A DNA stretch of 64,000 nt from Lotus japonicus (lineage: Eukaryota > Streptophyta > Magnoliopsida > Fabales > Fabaceae): positions 10,937,648 through 11,001,647 of the forward strand of contig NC_080045.1 in assembly GCF_012489685.1 (NCBI RefSeq), given 5' to 3'. Of this stretch, positions 25,242 through 37,485 are shown piece by piece. The stretch's first letter is position 1; every line of letters starts with the position of its first letter. The position numbers and the translations under genes are program-made. The notes under the pieces were generated by a model, which did no database searches, was not told the DNA's origin, and worked only from the letters and a program-made list of their open reading frames with translations.

Positions 25242-25512
25242 TAATTTTTAGTTCTTAGCATTATTTACATGAGCTCGAAGTATCACATATGCTCTAAGCA
25301 ACTCATAATTAACTAATGCAGATTTCGCTCAAACCCCGAGTTCTTAACTTTGAGATCTTAACATTATTCCATTGGTCCTATAACACCATATTATTTATAT
25401 TTTTTATTTCTATAAATCGATAAAGCAAAACTCATAAAGCAATATGGATATATGAATGAGAGAGGGAAAAAAAAACCATTTTTAAGAACTCAATAAAGTA
25501 AATTGCTTATAT

Positions 25513-25645
25513 AGAGCATCTCCATGCAAGTTGCTTAACCTAGTTGAAGCACCTAAGCAACATTGCTTATTTTGGGCAACTATTGGAACAACATGATATG
25601 ACAGTTTTTGTTGCTTAAATTTTAGAATGTTGCTTATTTAAGCAA
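25513..25645. mobile_element. left part of a MITE split by the Helitron-like insertion
   Basis: It begins agagcatctcca and is rich in gttgctta motifs. The matching right part is 35338-35588, which ends tggagatgctct after more gttgcttaa motifs. Together they would make an element of about 384 bp interrupted at 25645/35338. Confidence 0.6.
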
Positions 25646-25734
25646 CTAGGATAGTTGCCCGTTTCCGTGCGATGCACGGACGAGCGATTTTACAATTTAA
25701 TACAATTAATTCTTTAATTTATTAAGATAAACAA

Positions 25735-25850
25735 ATTAATGGGTGTGATAGAAATAGGTGTTGGAGATGGAGGTCCAGGGTTCGAACCCTGATGATGAGC
25801 ATTTGTAATTACTAACCACTAACATTTGCCTATAAAAAAAAATAAACAAA
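25735..25850 (+). mobile_element. SINE-like sequence with pol III B box
   Basis: The segment contains ggttcgaaccc (25786-25796), a good RNA polymerase III B box, within a tRNA-like context, and ends tgcctataaaaaaaaa. A convincing A box and cloverleaf are lacking, so it is not a tRNA gene. It lies inside the Helitron-like element close to its 3' end. Confidence 0.5.
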
Positions 25851-26108
25851 TTAATTTATATACTAATAATTTGTAATTTTTTCAATTATATATAGTTTAA
25901 ATACCATTAAAAAAATTTGGGTTAAATAATCCATATCCTAGGTGGACCAATCACATTTAAGATAAGTGAAATATCATTTTTATATTTTATTTATTTATAA
26001 TTTTATTGGTTCATCAAGGTGCACGAAGAATATTGCACAAAGGTTAAGATAACTAAAAAAGAATATAATCAAAATCACAAATTTGTAACATATCAACAAT
26101 AAAGTAAA

Positions 26109-26637
26109 GACATATAATAGTAAATATATTTCAATCTTCAAAGTGAATAAAAAATATACTTAAAAATAATAGTTGAACTATTTAAATCTAATAAGTTCAA
26201 ATGATAGCCTAGTTTTACAAATAACTTACTCACATCCACAAGCTCCGAACCCTGACCCCTGTCCTCTTTACACTTAACCCTTCTCATCCCCTACGCGAAA
26301 TTAGTCCTATCACTTCGGTTAACATTCACAAAAAACCTAACTTTCACTTCAAATTTGATCTCCAAATCTAAATAATATCAACTCTAAAATACTAAGACAT
26401 ATAGTAGGAAATATATTACAATCTTCAAAGTGAATAAAAAATATACTTAAAAATAATAGTTGAACTATTTTAATCTAATAAGTTCAAATGATAGCCTAGC
26501 TTTACAAATAACTTACTCACATCCACAAGTTTTGAACCCTGTCCCCTTCACACTTTACCCTTTCCACCCGCTACGCGAAATTAGTCATATCACTTCGGCT
26601 AACATTCACAAAAAACCCTAACTTTCAGAATGACACA
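26109..26637. repeat. tandem duplication of about 240 bp
   Basis: 26109-26346 and 26399-26637 share long identical blocks, for example cttcaaagtgaataaaaaat, acaaataacttactcacatc and ctacgcgaaattagtc, with scattered differences. The duplication lies within the Helitron-like element. Confidence 0.8.
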
Positions 26638-26984
26638 TATATAGGGGCTACCCTTTTTAGAAAGTAAATGATAAAGTCTTGTTAATAAAAAATATGTATG
26701 AAAGAGGAGGATTACAAAATCCATGGAATGCAGAAATATATAGAAAATGAATCAAGTATTCATATAGAATGTAACCTAACCACTTCTAACCCTTAAGGTA
26801 CATGTGATTGGTGAATAACATTATCCAACCAGAAACAAAGAAACGTAAATGATAAGTACATAAAACTGGTAGCAACTGCTCCAAGGGGCACCTTTATTCA
26901 AATATCCCAATTCTCCCTCTGATGCAGCACTCACACCAATTTTTCTCAGCAAAATGGTGACACACTCACAAACCCACAAAAAAG

Positions 26985-27350
26985 AGTTGGCCTTTTCATT
27001 TTGTCTACTTCCTTCCTCCAATGAAGTCCTTAAGTTCAAGTTAACAGTTGTGAACTTGCCATCTTTTGTGCTTGTTATTTCCACGCAATAATTGGAATCA
27101 CTTTCTGTAAATACTGCAAAATCATTCATAGGATCATATCCAAGTATTTTTACAAAAAACCCTGCCATAAAACCACATGGAAGTTGAACTTATGATACTA
27201 TCTTAAGCTAAAATCCATTTCGTTCCTCCAACCTCAAAAACTAATAAAAATGAATAGCCAATAACAATTTTACCTGTTAGGCCACTGCTTTCATCTAACA
27301 TAGTGTAAAATAATGAACTTGCATCTTGAGCCCATGCCAAGCTAACACCG
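26985..27350 (-). pseudogene. captured fragment of a prolyl-oligopeptidase-family gene (S9A), with intron
   Basis: Two exon pieces on the minus strand, 27350-27274 and 27161 to about 26985, join in frame across a GT-AG intron. The first reads GVSLAWAQDASSLFYT, then MLDESSGL; the second contains DFAVFTESDSNYCVEITSTK and then DGKFTTVNLNLRTS. These resemble the N-terminal propeller of plant S9 oligopeptidases, where 'VSLAWAxD...YT...DE' and 'VFTESDxxFCVDITSTKDGKFxTxNSNxRTSSEEG' occur. Catalytic Ser/Asp/His regions are absent. The retained intron means DNA-level capture, not retroposition. The frame runs on to a stop at 26821 with no further family similarity. Confidence 0.55.
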
Positions 27351-28669
27351 CTGAAATTATACTTTGGGATCTATTAATCTACTTTAGAAGTCTTTCAGAC
27401 AAAGCATAAACAGTTCACCACCTGAAATTTTAACCGTGTAAGCAAGCGAGTTGTGACCAAGAAAAACTTTAAAGTAAATATATAAAAGAAGGAAAATAAA
27501 TTCACAACAGGGATTAAAGTAAGGGTTTGGACATTGGAGCATTCATCTTGAGAAGATGGCATAATTGGTTTCTTTTAGCCAGTTAACGGACCGGAAGGCA
27601 GCAAAACTACAGGAAGAGGGGTATAGTGTATCAATGTATCAACAGTAGAGAAAATTGATCTCCCTTCCTTTGTAGTGTTGTTAATAGATGTCTCCATGTC
27701 TCTGGCCAAGAAGGGTTCAACCTTAGCTCTGAAAAACTACATGATAAATAAAAAGATAGACAACAATTTACAACCATATTTGAAATCTCTTGCATCAAGC
27801 GATTAATTTGAATGAAAATCTTTGAAACAAAGAGGACCCAAAAATCTTATCTAAGAAGATGATTATTTCAAAAGGATTATGGGAAATGAAAGAAAGTAGA
27901 AAATAAACAAAAGTCTCGATTTACTTCATTTTATGTAGAACTTAAACTTAAGACTGCAAAACATAAAATGTACTCATTGCATTAGCTTTTAAGTAGAAAA
28001 TCTAATGATGGAGGGAAAAACGAAAACTTCATTCATTATTAAACTCGCAAAGCTGGCTTAAAAAACATGCTAGACTTCCAATTCAAAGTACAAGATGCTA
28101 GACATACAATACTTCCATTACAGACCTTCTAGCTTATCAGGTGGCTCCTCATCAATCTCGCATCCAAGTCTAAAGGACATCTCACAGTCACGGGAAATAC
28201 TGAAAAAATATTCTCCTTAGTTTCCTCTTCACTGAAAACCAAGAAAAATGTAACTTGGACAAAACTAACAGCAAAACTGGTTTCTTGCTTAAAAAAGTAA
28301 CCCAAAAAAACACAATTAAGTTGTTTGAAAGCAATTAGCTAGATGAGATTGACTTTTGGGGAGCTTGATTATAAAAGGTTTGAGACTTTGAGGGGAAGAG
28401 GAAACTAATTCAGTTCACTCATAATAATTGTTTCTAAAATAACAAACCTTAGAATGTCTTGGTTCCTGGTAATTTTGTTTCAGTCTCACTCGTGGTAGTC
28501 TTCTAGAAGCTAGCCTTGACAGCAACGACCTTCTTCCTTCAGTTGTGGTGGTTGGAACTGTGTACTGTGGCACATGTTTTCAACAGGATTTCTCCATGGG
28601 AAGCCACTTCACTTCAGATCCATTTCTTGCAGTGGTTCCACTTCATATCCTTAAGTTATTGTCAGAATT

Positions 28670-28884
28670 CTGAGGCTTATATGGTTTATGCCCAATATTT
28701 GTGTAAAGGTGCATCTATAGCTGTAGAATGCAAAGAGGGAAATTCCAAACTGAAATTCAAGAAAGAAGTGAAAACAGATAAGCATGGGGATTTCAAAGTG
28801 CACTTGGTTTTTCAAGTGAGCAAGCATGTGAGGAGAATCAAAGGATGTACTTTAAAATTCTTAAGCAGCAGTGAGGCTCATTGA
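28670..28884 (+). pseudogene. fragment of a pollen Ole e 1-like (extensin-family) gene
   Basis: The frame ending at 28884 contains GASIAVECKEGNSKLKFKKE, then VKTDKHGDFKVHL and SKHVRRIKGCTLKFLSSSEAH. These match the core of plant Ole e 1/extensin-like secreted proteins (a 'VxVECKD...KVxTDKxGxFKV...IKGCxVKLLSSSxPxC' pattern). The N-terminal signal peptide and C-terminal half are missing and it ends in a premature stop. It sits in the Helitron-like element and faces the opposite way to the prolyl-oligopeptidase fragment. Confidence 0.55.
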
Positions 28885-29071
28885 GTTGTGTCCTCAACTG
28901 CTACTTCTTTTTCACTAAGCCTTAAGTCGAGAAGGCAGAGATGACACATTCCCAGATAGAATTTTCTCAATCAAGCCTATGAAGAAACCAAACCTCTGTA
29001 ACAAAAAACAAAGTACCTCAAGTTCTTTTTTACAAATCACAACTTTAAACACAAAACATTGATCATGTTAC

Positions 29072-30258
29072 CATTTTAAAATCCGCTTTTCTTCCTACGG
29101 TGCTTCTTGCAACCTTTTGCTCAGACTGAGCCTCCACTCCCTCGCGGCCAGTGAAGGAACTGCTCACCTTTACAGTCCAACACTGATGAACCTGCAATAG
29201 ACAGAGCACCCACCATCTTATCTTACTGAGCCAACCTCAACAACAACTCCTCTCTAAAACACACCTCAGTGGGAAGTGTTCTCAAAGAGAAAATGAAACA
29301 CAGTTAGTAAATTAATGCTAGAACTGTTGTGCAATATAAAGGTAATTTCATGCACATAGGCTTGGATCTAGTTGGATTTAATTTAGAATTGAAGCAACCA
29401 AATATTCCAGCAATGATGCAAATGATAGAAAGTAAATTAGAAATTGACCGCGCACAAAACAGTGGGAATGCCACCAAAAGTTTGGAACCTAATTTAACAA
29501 ATAGCCAGATCAATTATTTCTAAATGGAAACTCTCATTATAGCAGATAAGTTCCATTTTTCTAAATGGAAACTCTCACTATAGCAGGTAAGTGCTCACTT
29601 TCAGGACCAATTTATATGCTTTACTCAACATTTGTTACCAAACTAATGAATTCTACATTTATATTTGCATCTCTTGTTCCATAGCGAGTTACAAATTCCG
29701 ACAAATTGATAATAAGAATTAATAATTAAGGATAAAAGAACTCAGCATATTTTCTAATTTACCTTCAAACAATAAAACCTCAAAGGAACTATACCTTACC
29801 AAAGCAGAACTACTGCAACTCTGCATAATGAGGTGGAGTCTAGGACTGCTGCACAACTGCTGAAAGGAGAGGCTGTGAATGAAACTCACTAAGAGAGAAA
29901 AAAGAAGCAACTCTTGAAAGAGTATATTCAACAAAGTTCCTCTTATTCTAAAAAGAATTTTGTTTATACTTTCCCAAATAGGATATGCAATAGTAGAGAA
30001 ACATTGAAATTTAAGAGCATAGCATGAGGAAAAAAAATAAAAAAAGGGAAGAAACCACACCTACCCATTGCAGTCCCTAAGTATTCGTGTCTGGTACACC
30101 AAATTTCCAAGCTTCTCTCCCAAAATCAACCCTACATGATGCTCCAAAACCTGCAAATTAGGAAAGGATTCAACGCAAAGCCACTGGAGGCGAAGGATCT
30201 GACAGTGCCACCATCAAAGTAAGATGAAGGGATTCAGACTAAAGGGGAAAAAGTTACC
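29072..30258 (-). pseudogene. exon-like pieces of unrecognised genes in the Helitron-like element
   Basis: Several minus-strand intervals are open, bounded by AG and GT, and look coding. 29191-29072 gives 40 codons beginning VHQCWTVKVSSSFTGREG. 30150-30065, following a donor at 30258, reads VLEHHVGLILGEKLGNLVYQ. I do not recognise the families. They may be further captured exons; chance cannot be excluded. Confidence 0.25.
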
Positions 30259-30514
30259 TTGTGGTGATGTCGAAGTCTTCTTGAACATGAAAGTCTAACA
30301 TGAGATCAGCATTACTTGTAACTTGTCTTCAAATGGGTCTAGAACGCAATCATACTATTTACTAAACCCTCTTCCAGATTGTGGAAAAACGGAAACAAAA
30401 GGAGTTCTAAAAGAGAAAATTATTGTAAATGGTAAGAAATTGAAAAGATTAACTAAAAAAGGGTCAATTTCGCAGAAATTGAAAAAAAAAACAGACAAAA
30501 GCACCCAAACATAA

Positions 30515-33420
30515 GAGGACAAACACAAAACATGCGAGGAAGAAAACATGGTTGCGATGTTCCCTTATAGAATAGTGAAGCAGCAAAGGGTTGCAACACT
30601 TTGTTTTTTCTTCCAATCCTCCATCTATTCCTTCCATGCAACACCATTGTAATACTCATGATTGACCAGGACAAACTGAAAAGATAAAATGATCAATGCC
30701 AAGAGAGCATCATTTTCTATTCCCGTTTCTACAAGCTGTATGGCGAAGTCTAGCACTGCAAGATTCAGTCAAGAACATTAGATAATGGAAAGAATGTATG
30801 TAATACAACACATAACTCATAAATGTATGAAAAATCAATAAATTCTATATTACAAAGTTAAAACCAGCAAGAACATATTCAGTAAAAAGAAAACAGATTT
30901 ACCCCACTTTCATAAGACAATTAGTAAATTCCCACAACTTTTTTACTTTGCTGTTTCTTCCAGTCCTCCATTTGCTCCTTTCACGATTGGAAAGACATCC
31001 ATTTTTGTGGACAATCTTCCTTCGCCTATTTCTTCTTCACTCATATTCTGGACATTTAAGATTGAAAAAACAAATAGAAAAAGAAATAACCATCAGTTTT
31101 ATCTATCTACACTTGTAAGAAAGAAAAAAACTGGCCAGATAAGATCAGACATGTATATTTGCCAAGGCATAAACTTGGAAGAGGATTGAGAAGGCCAGCC
31201 TAACACCATCAGTAAGATTGGGGGAAAGACCAATTCTCAGATATGTAGAGAAATAGCAACAGGAACAATGAAAAGCAACAAACTAAGGCAGCATTTATAG
31301 ACAATTGGAAAGGGAAAGCCAACCCTTCTGACCTGACATTAGGGAAAGCTTCAGCTGACGAAGAAAATGACGTCTTTAGCTTCTGATTTTGCTCTACTCT
31401 TGACAACAAACAGTGAGCACTTCCCCAATCTCCTTCAACAATCTATTCTACTCCTTCTCGTTGTCACCTAACCAAAGAGGGATTGAAGAAACATATGTCA
31501 TAGTGACGAAATTTTGCATCAATTGTAAGCACCCTAATTATTTTGCTAGAAATATAGAGTATTATTCACCTATAAAGAAACTCAGAATTCAGAAAGCATT
31601 AAAGTTGTTACCTTGTCATTAAAGGAGAGCAGATGGCACCCTAAATCAAAAAGCTTGGACTGGAACGAAAACTAATTCTGCAATTGATTTAAACTTCCCA
31701 TACAACAGAGCAGTGAAACACGTGCATAGCTGACTTCCTAGTAAAAAATCTATACACAGAAGTTGGTTCAATTACATAGCAGTGTTACTCTTGCACAAAT
31801 AAAGGAATGATTAATGCCAAGTGAGCATCAAGATGTGGAGGATAATCGTAAGTGTCTGTGTCAAACCAACTGACGAAGAACACGAACCTTAATTTTCCAT
31901 GTGTCTTTTCCAGGAAATAAGCAACTCAGAGGGTTGAACGGACCAGCAGTAAAGGCCATGATTGAGATTAAGGCACAAGACAAATATCAAATATCAGATA
32001 TGAAGATAGGTAGCAATGAAGCAATAGCAATATCAAAATCAAACCAGGATATGAGCAAGAGCAACAAAGAGACCACAATACACCAGTATTTATAGACGGA
32101 TACAAAGTGAGACAGGTAGGTCATTACAAATTTCAATTTCAAATTAATTAAACTGAAGGATGCTAGCAAGTAAATTGTTGGGCCTGGAACACTGCCAAAA
32201 CCAAACCTCTTGTACTAAGCTGACATCAAAACAGTGACCTGACAAACATTGCTATTAATTCTTCTCTTCTACAGACAAAAGAGAGTAACAAATCAAATCA
32301 AAGTTCAACTTCAACAAAAAATGTCACCCTTCTCATTTTGATCAAGTAAAACAGCATGGATTCAACAATTCAACAACAAAAATTAAAATCACACGAAATC
32401 TTAAATCAATTGCATCAATCATAACACTGTACAACCCTAATCAAAGAAACTAACCTTCTTCATTGAAACTGCAACAACTACAATTGACACCAACTGCTCC
32501 CACACATTAGAGAATATACAGTGAGAGAGCCTGCTAAATGTGACGATCTCTGTCGAAATCAAACCAATGCCCACAGTCTTCACCTTCCACCAAAACTTCT
32601 CCAACGCAGAAGGTGAGATCATCAAAAGTACAAAAATTGGAGAGCAAAACGACTGCAGCACACTGTACTCCTTCAGCAGAAACATGATCGATGCATGCGA
32701 TTAGGTCATGGAAGAAGAAAAAGGGGAAAGAAAGACGCACTTAGGTCAGAAGGGGAGAGAATTCGTCATCGAAGAAAAGAAAAATACCACAAAGAAGGGG
32801 AAAGAGAAAAAGAGAAACGTGAGAGAAATGTAAGGGTGGGGCCAACAATATGTTATATACCAAAGGTCAAGATTGAATGATAATATACAAACCAATTGAA
32901 ATCAATGGCCAGGATTGAAACCTTTCTTAGGAATAGTGATTCCAAGGGAAAGGTGTACCTAGTTTATGCATAATACAACACCACTAAACTTGGATTGGTA
33001 TCTGCAACAGAGCCAAATAAAGGCATCATTTTTTAATTTTAGGAAAGGTACTTGGAAAATGTTGTGTTCATATAAAACAATCAACCATGATATTTTCTTA
33101 ATAATGTCAGGACCAGAGCCAAATGTTTAAGATTTGATAACGCGCTAGCTTTTGGCTTTATATCAGAAAACTACAAGAAGGGATTCCACACCACAACTTC
33201 CAGGACCAGTTTTAGTAGTAAAGAATCAAAACTCAAATTATTCAAATTAGTAGTAGTTTTAGTAGTACATACCCAAATTTTCCAAATGTGTAAATACCCA
33301 ATATCCAAATTCCTCAAATTAAGGGAGAAGGTTGACAGAGATGGTGCTGCAATGGAAGGAAGAGTGCAGATCATCTTCACCAAAACACTGTAAGAAACGT
33401 CTTGCCACAGCCATAGAGTT
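30515..33420. other. Helitron interior, no gene recognised
   Basis: The interior is AT-rich with a few short frames. The phrase 'ggaggattggaagaaa' on the minus strand near 30.6 kb recurs as 'ggaggactggaagaaa' near 30.97 kb, a partial duplication. A minus frame at 32437-32685 (82 codons, hydrophobic) matches no family I know. Confidence 0.4.
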
Positions 33421-33501
33421 GAATATTGCACAAAGGTTAAGATAACTAAAAAAGAATATAATCAAAATCACAAATTTGTAACATATCAACAATAAAGTAA
33501 A
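33421..33501. repeat. 81-bp exact direct repeat of 26028-26108
   Basis: The 81 bp at 33421-33501 (starting gaatattgcacaaaggttaa) are identical by eye to 26028-26108 inside the same Helitron-like element. The two copies lie 7.4 kb apart. Flanks differ on both sides. Confidence 0.9.
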
Positions 33502-35300
33502 AGGATTTGATATTTACCTCTCCCACATGAAACTGTTGCAAAAATCCGAGGATTGGAGTGAGGACCTCTTAACGACAGGGGATATATGGTAACTGCACAC
33601 CAATAAGACATGGTTACAATATGCCATATGCTAAATATGGAAGTTTAAAAAAAATATACAGTATAACTTGGAGACTGAATTAAACTGCAAACTAATATAG
33701 AGATTACACCAGAACAACTTCCTCATTTTTCAAATAGAAGTTACCATGATAGAAGTTACTATGACCTAACATATACATGTCCTCCACTAAAATAATATAT
33801 ATGAACCAAATTACATGAATAACATTGAAGTAGCTATAGACCAATTAAAAATCAGATTTATTTCTATCAGATCACATATGCTACACAAACATTATTAGTC
33901 AAAAAGTATTTCGGATTTTGAAATTGGATTAGTTGTTAGTGCTGTTTTGGGGACTTATGGACTAATCAATAGTCATATCACATTGTGAGCCTTTGTTTTT
34001 CTAAAATTGCAAGTAATGAAAACTGCTAAAATGTAATGAAAATCAGTACTCTATCTAACATTAATAACTCTTGCCCAACTATTAAATGGAAAACTCCTCC
34101 AAGCCCTGCAGTAACAACTGTTATTAATCAAAGCCTACATGATACATAAAGAATATGCCAAGTCCAGGGGCCAAACCATATATCTAGTTCCAACCACATC
34201 CTACTTCTCTGTTCATCCCACAGCAAGACAGATAGCATTCATAGCAGTGATACATATAGATCCCACAAGTACAACCAGCAAAAAAGGCTACAAATATTGC
34301 ATTGTAATAAGAGTCAGAACCAACAATAACATCTTTGAGGGAAAAGCAACCATAAGGAAAACATAAAGAAAAAGGGCTAAGGATCAAGAAAACAATCAGC
34401 CAGTAGCCTTCCTTGCAGTGCAGTAAACTTCAATATAATTGGAGAAAAGCCTCCCACATAATAGATTAAGCCTTCATGAAGAACTTAAAACTTGCTTAAT
34501 TGAAAATTCTCCCAAGAAAAAGCCCTGCTAGGAGGAAAGCCTCCCACATAATAGATTAAGTCTTCTCACACTCTTGCTATTCTCTTCCATCATCTTCCAT
34601 CATCCTCTCTTCTTCCGAAAGGACAAGTGATAAACCAAAAAAACAAAAGATGACCTATAGCTAGGCTCAAAAAATTGGAAAAAAAAATAATTGGAACACA
34701 GACAAAAAAATTTCTCTTCTGAATAGTGCCACCACCACTTACTCAACATTCTCCTTCCCACCCAAAACACACAGCCACCACACCTCCTTCTCCCTCAACC
34801 ATGGAACCCTTCACCCTTTCTTAACCCCAAATCAATACCTCAGCCCCAAACCCTTATCACAACCGCCGCCTCTACCCTTTTCCTTACCCAGATTCGAAAA
34901 ATCGAGAATGAGAGAGAGGAGTGATTCAGAAACAGAGAGGGAATGGGAGATTACCAAACAGAGTGAGAGAGAAGGAGCGATTAAAGAAAGGGGAGATGAA
35001 CAACCAACAATAGAGGCATGTCGGAGCTATGGGGCGAAGCGATTGGTGGCTGGGCAGAGATTGCACGACGAGCGGTGACCGGAGATACGGCGGCGGAGCG
35101 ACCGAAAGTGAGGACGGTGGAGGAGCTTTGTTCTGACCTCTGGGGTTTAGTGTAGTGGTGGAGAAGGATTCATGGTTGTTGATGAATGAGGGGGAAACGT
35201 GAATGATGGAAGGTGTGGGACTGTGGTTAGGTGAGGAATGAAAATCAACCATTAGATCAGAAACTGAATTGAATGGCCAAGATTGGAAGTTCTCTTATGA
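33502..35300. other. Helitron interior near its 5' end, no gene recognised
   Basis: Imperfect duplicates of 'ggaaagcctcccacataatagattaag' occur near 34453 and 34536. A minus-strand Ser/Pro-rich frame at 34926-35252 has no domain and may be captured leader sequence. Nothing else is supportable. Confidence 0.4.
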
Positions 35301-35337
35301 ATAGTGCTTTTCTAACGGCCCATTAAGTATATGTAGA

Positions 35338-35588
35338 TGATTGCTTCTCTCTTTCCGCTTACTTTTTTACTATAAAATTACATTTTGCTTATATATGCTT
35401 AAATTATATTTTCTCTCTCATATAAAAATATAAATATAAGAGATATAGTGTGACCAAACCAAAAGTAAAATAAGAAACCATGGTTGAGGGAAAATCTGCC
35501 TAAGTTGCTTAAATCCTATGTGACAGCTTGGACATACCATAATAATGTTTAAGCAACTCAACTAGCAATCCATGGTTGGAGATGCTCT
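35338..35588. mobile_element. right part of the MITE split by the Helitron-like insertion
   Basis: It carries gttgcttaa and gtttaagcaact motifs and ends tggagatgctct, the mirror of the left end at 25513. Sequence outside it on both sides (ttcttaa/ttaagaac-rich) suggests that this MITE itself sits in an older element. Confidence 0.6.
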
Positions 35589-35883
35589 AAGAACTGGTTC
35601 TTAATTTTAAGAATTAAGAACTCCACATCAGCTCTCTCCAATGCACAAGAACATGATTCTTAGTTCTTAGCCTAAGAACTCACCTCTAAGAACCAGGGAT
35701 GAAGATACTCCAAAGAGAGTTAAATTTCATACATCGTTTAGCCAAATTTTCACCATACCTAAAATTGAAAATTTCTAAAATATCGTCCTCTCAAAATAAC
35801 CTATTCCCATCCCCTTTAACGTTCCCCTACCCAATTCTTCACCTCACTCTCACTTTCATCTCAATTTCATTCTCACTTCCACT

Positions 35884-36623
35884 TAGAGGTGGCAATATGT
35901 GTTGGCGGGGGAGAGGGGGTCAGACCCACTCGTTATTGGTTCGCAAAAATGCGAGTTGGGTTGGGCTAGCCCACTTTTAGTATTTGGGTTCAAAGTCTCA
36001 ATCCAACTCATATTTTAGTGGACTTGCGGGTTGGTGGACTAGCCCACTTAGAGAATGTAGTGAAATAAAAAAGGTTGTGCGATGAACAATTTTAAGAAAT
36101 ATTTCATGTGTTTGTATGTTGACACATGTATAAATTATAATCATTACAATATTATACTTGTTCTTTAATACGAAAGTCTCACCGATGATAATATCAAACA
36201 AATATTTACCATGAGTTTCCATTGAAACTGTAACTGTAATCTTAATATCAACTATCAAGTGTAAGTGTCAATAACGTTCACAAAATTATTGGTAAATGTC
36301 ACTTTTCTCTTTAATACAAACTCACTTAATCTTCTTAACATCAATAAATTTGGTATACAATCATCAACAAAAGTTTACTTAAGTCAATGATAATATGCCA
36401 ACAATTGTATACGATAATGTCACGTAAATATGAAAATTTTAGACAAAAGTAAACTACAAATAAGGATGAAAATATGGGACCCAACCTCCCATTAGTCCGC
36501 CAAAATACGGGTTGAGTTGGGCTAACCCACTTTATGATTTGGGTTTCAAGTCTCAACCCTTCCCGCCAAAAAGGTGGGCTAAACGGTCGGGCCTTGCAGG
36601 CCAAACCTATTTTGTCACCCCTA
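35884..36623. mobile_element. hAT-like MITE
   Basis: Ends tagaggtggcaa and ttgtcaccccta are inverted with small differences. Flanks cttccact (35876-35883) and ctcccact (36624-36631) are 8-mers with one mismatch, the size expected of hAT duplications. Subterminal copies of gggttgggctagccca-like text appear at both ends. No transposase is present. Confidence 0.75.
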
Positions 36624-36754
36624 CTCCCACTCAACCTGTTTATATTAAGGTAAGCTTCAATTTTCATCCCTTTCTTTTCGCTTTCATTTTCCTGTGTTCT
36701 TCCCCCTCCCCCTTTCTCCTCGACGAAGAATCTGCCTAGAAAGGCTCTACCATT

Positions 36755-37075
36755 ATTGGCACGAGATGAATTTTTTAGCAGAGGCGCATGGAGAATTAGG
36801 AATGGGGAGAAGGTCTGTATTTGGCGTCATAGATGGTTTCCGAATGGCCCCCAGTAGCTTGTAATAGAATGATGGTGGTTGATTTTGATGTGGAGCGGGT
36901 GTCTCATCTCATTTCCTCGGTCCATGGAGGTTGGAACCGGTCTCATTTTGATATGATTTTCTCGCTCGCAAAAGTGACCCAAATCTTAACAATACCGTTT
37001 TAGTCTTGGGGGATGATCATCTCTTATGGGCAGATGTAACTGTGGATTTGTTACCGTTTGCGCCTTGATTTCAGT
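36755..37075 (+). pseudogene. LINE ORF2 remnant downstream of the reverse transcriptase domain
   Basis: Broken frames read FFSRGAWRIRNGEKVCIWRH followed by RWFP, then after a frameshift VERVSHLISSVHGGWN and FDMIFSLAKVTQILTIPF. The order 'WRIGNGxxVxIWxDRWxP ... GGWN ... I..IP' is typical of the region after reverse transcriptase in plant L1-type elements. Stops and shifts make it a dead fragment. Confidence 0.65.
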
Positions 37076-37485
37076 CTAAGCTCTGAAAACGTTGAAAAAA
37101 AATCCTTAATTAGATGGTACTATTTGTTGAAATAATGGGATTCAAGAACTTGATTAGGACCTTAATTCTCCTTTTAAGTTACCCAACTAAAAATTAAAAG
37201 GTCTAATTGGTGTTTAAAAATATGTTTTCTATCTAAAAGATGGAAAATGGAGGATTAAGATAGATATGATATAAACGAGGAAAACTCATGAGTTTTTTTG
37301 GTATGGTGTACTTTTTAGCATTAGTGTAAAGACTCCAACATGTTTAGTTTCTGAGAACACAGTACCTTACGTGAAATTGTGTTAACTTTAGGAAGCAAAC
37401 TCGATATAGGATTGCACAAAAGATCTGCCGAAATTTTGCTTTCAAACCAGTGGTTCGTCCATGATGCAACTTTTCTTCCCTAATT

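Larger units (their letters stand above)
25646..35337 (-). mobile_element. putative non-autonomous Helitron, 9.7 kb, carrying gene fragments
   Basis: Read from the minus strand, the right border starts TCTACATATACTTAATGGGC (35337 downward). The left border ends with the hairpin ccgtgc-atc-gcacgg (25679-25665), 15 bases, then CTAG (25649-25646). Host bases are A before the 5' end and T after the 3' end, the A/T insertion rule of Helitrons, and no target duplication is seen. The two flanks complete a MITE. Inside are intron-containing host gene fragments, a SINE-like sequence and repeats, but no Rep/helicase ORF is visible, so it would depend on another element. Boundaries are inferred from motif logic only, and the 5' terminus is the less certain one. 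Confidence 0.6.

Noticed and set aside
25780..25800. tRNA gene suggested by ggttcgaaccc
   Set aside because: No A box at the right distance and no cloverleaf or acceptor stem. It fits a SINE-like retroposon better.
28516..28669. Upstream part of the plus-strand frame ending in the Ole e 1-like fragment
   Set aside because: No signal peptide or Cys pattern of the family before residue ~50. The frame is open by chance, so only 28670-28884 was kept.
34926..35252. 108-codon minus-strand ORF near the Helitron 5' end
   Set aside because: Ser/Pro-rich with no motif, and it looks like a CT-rich leader read in frame. No support as a protein.
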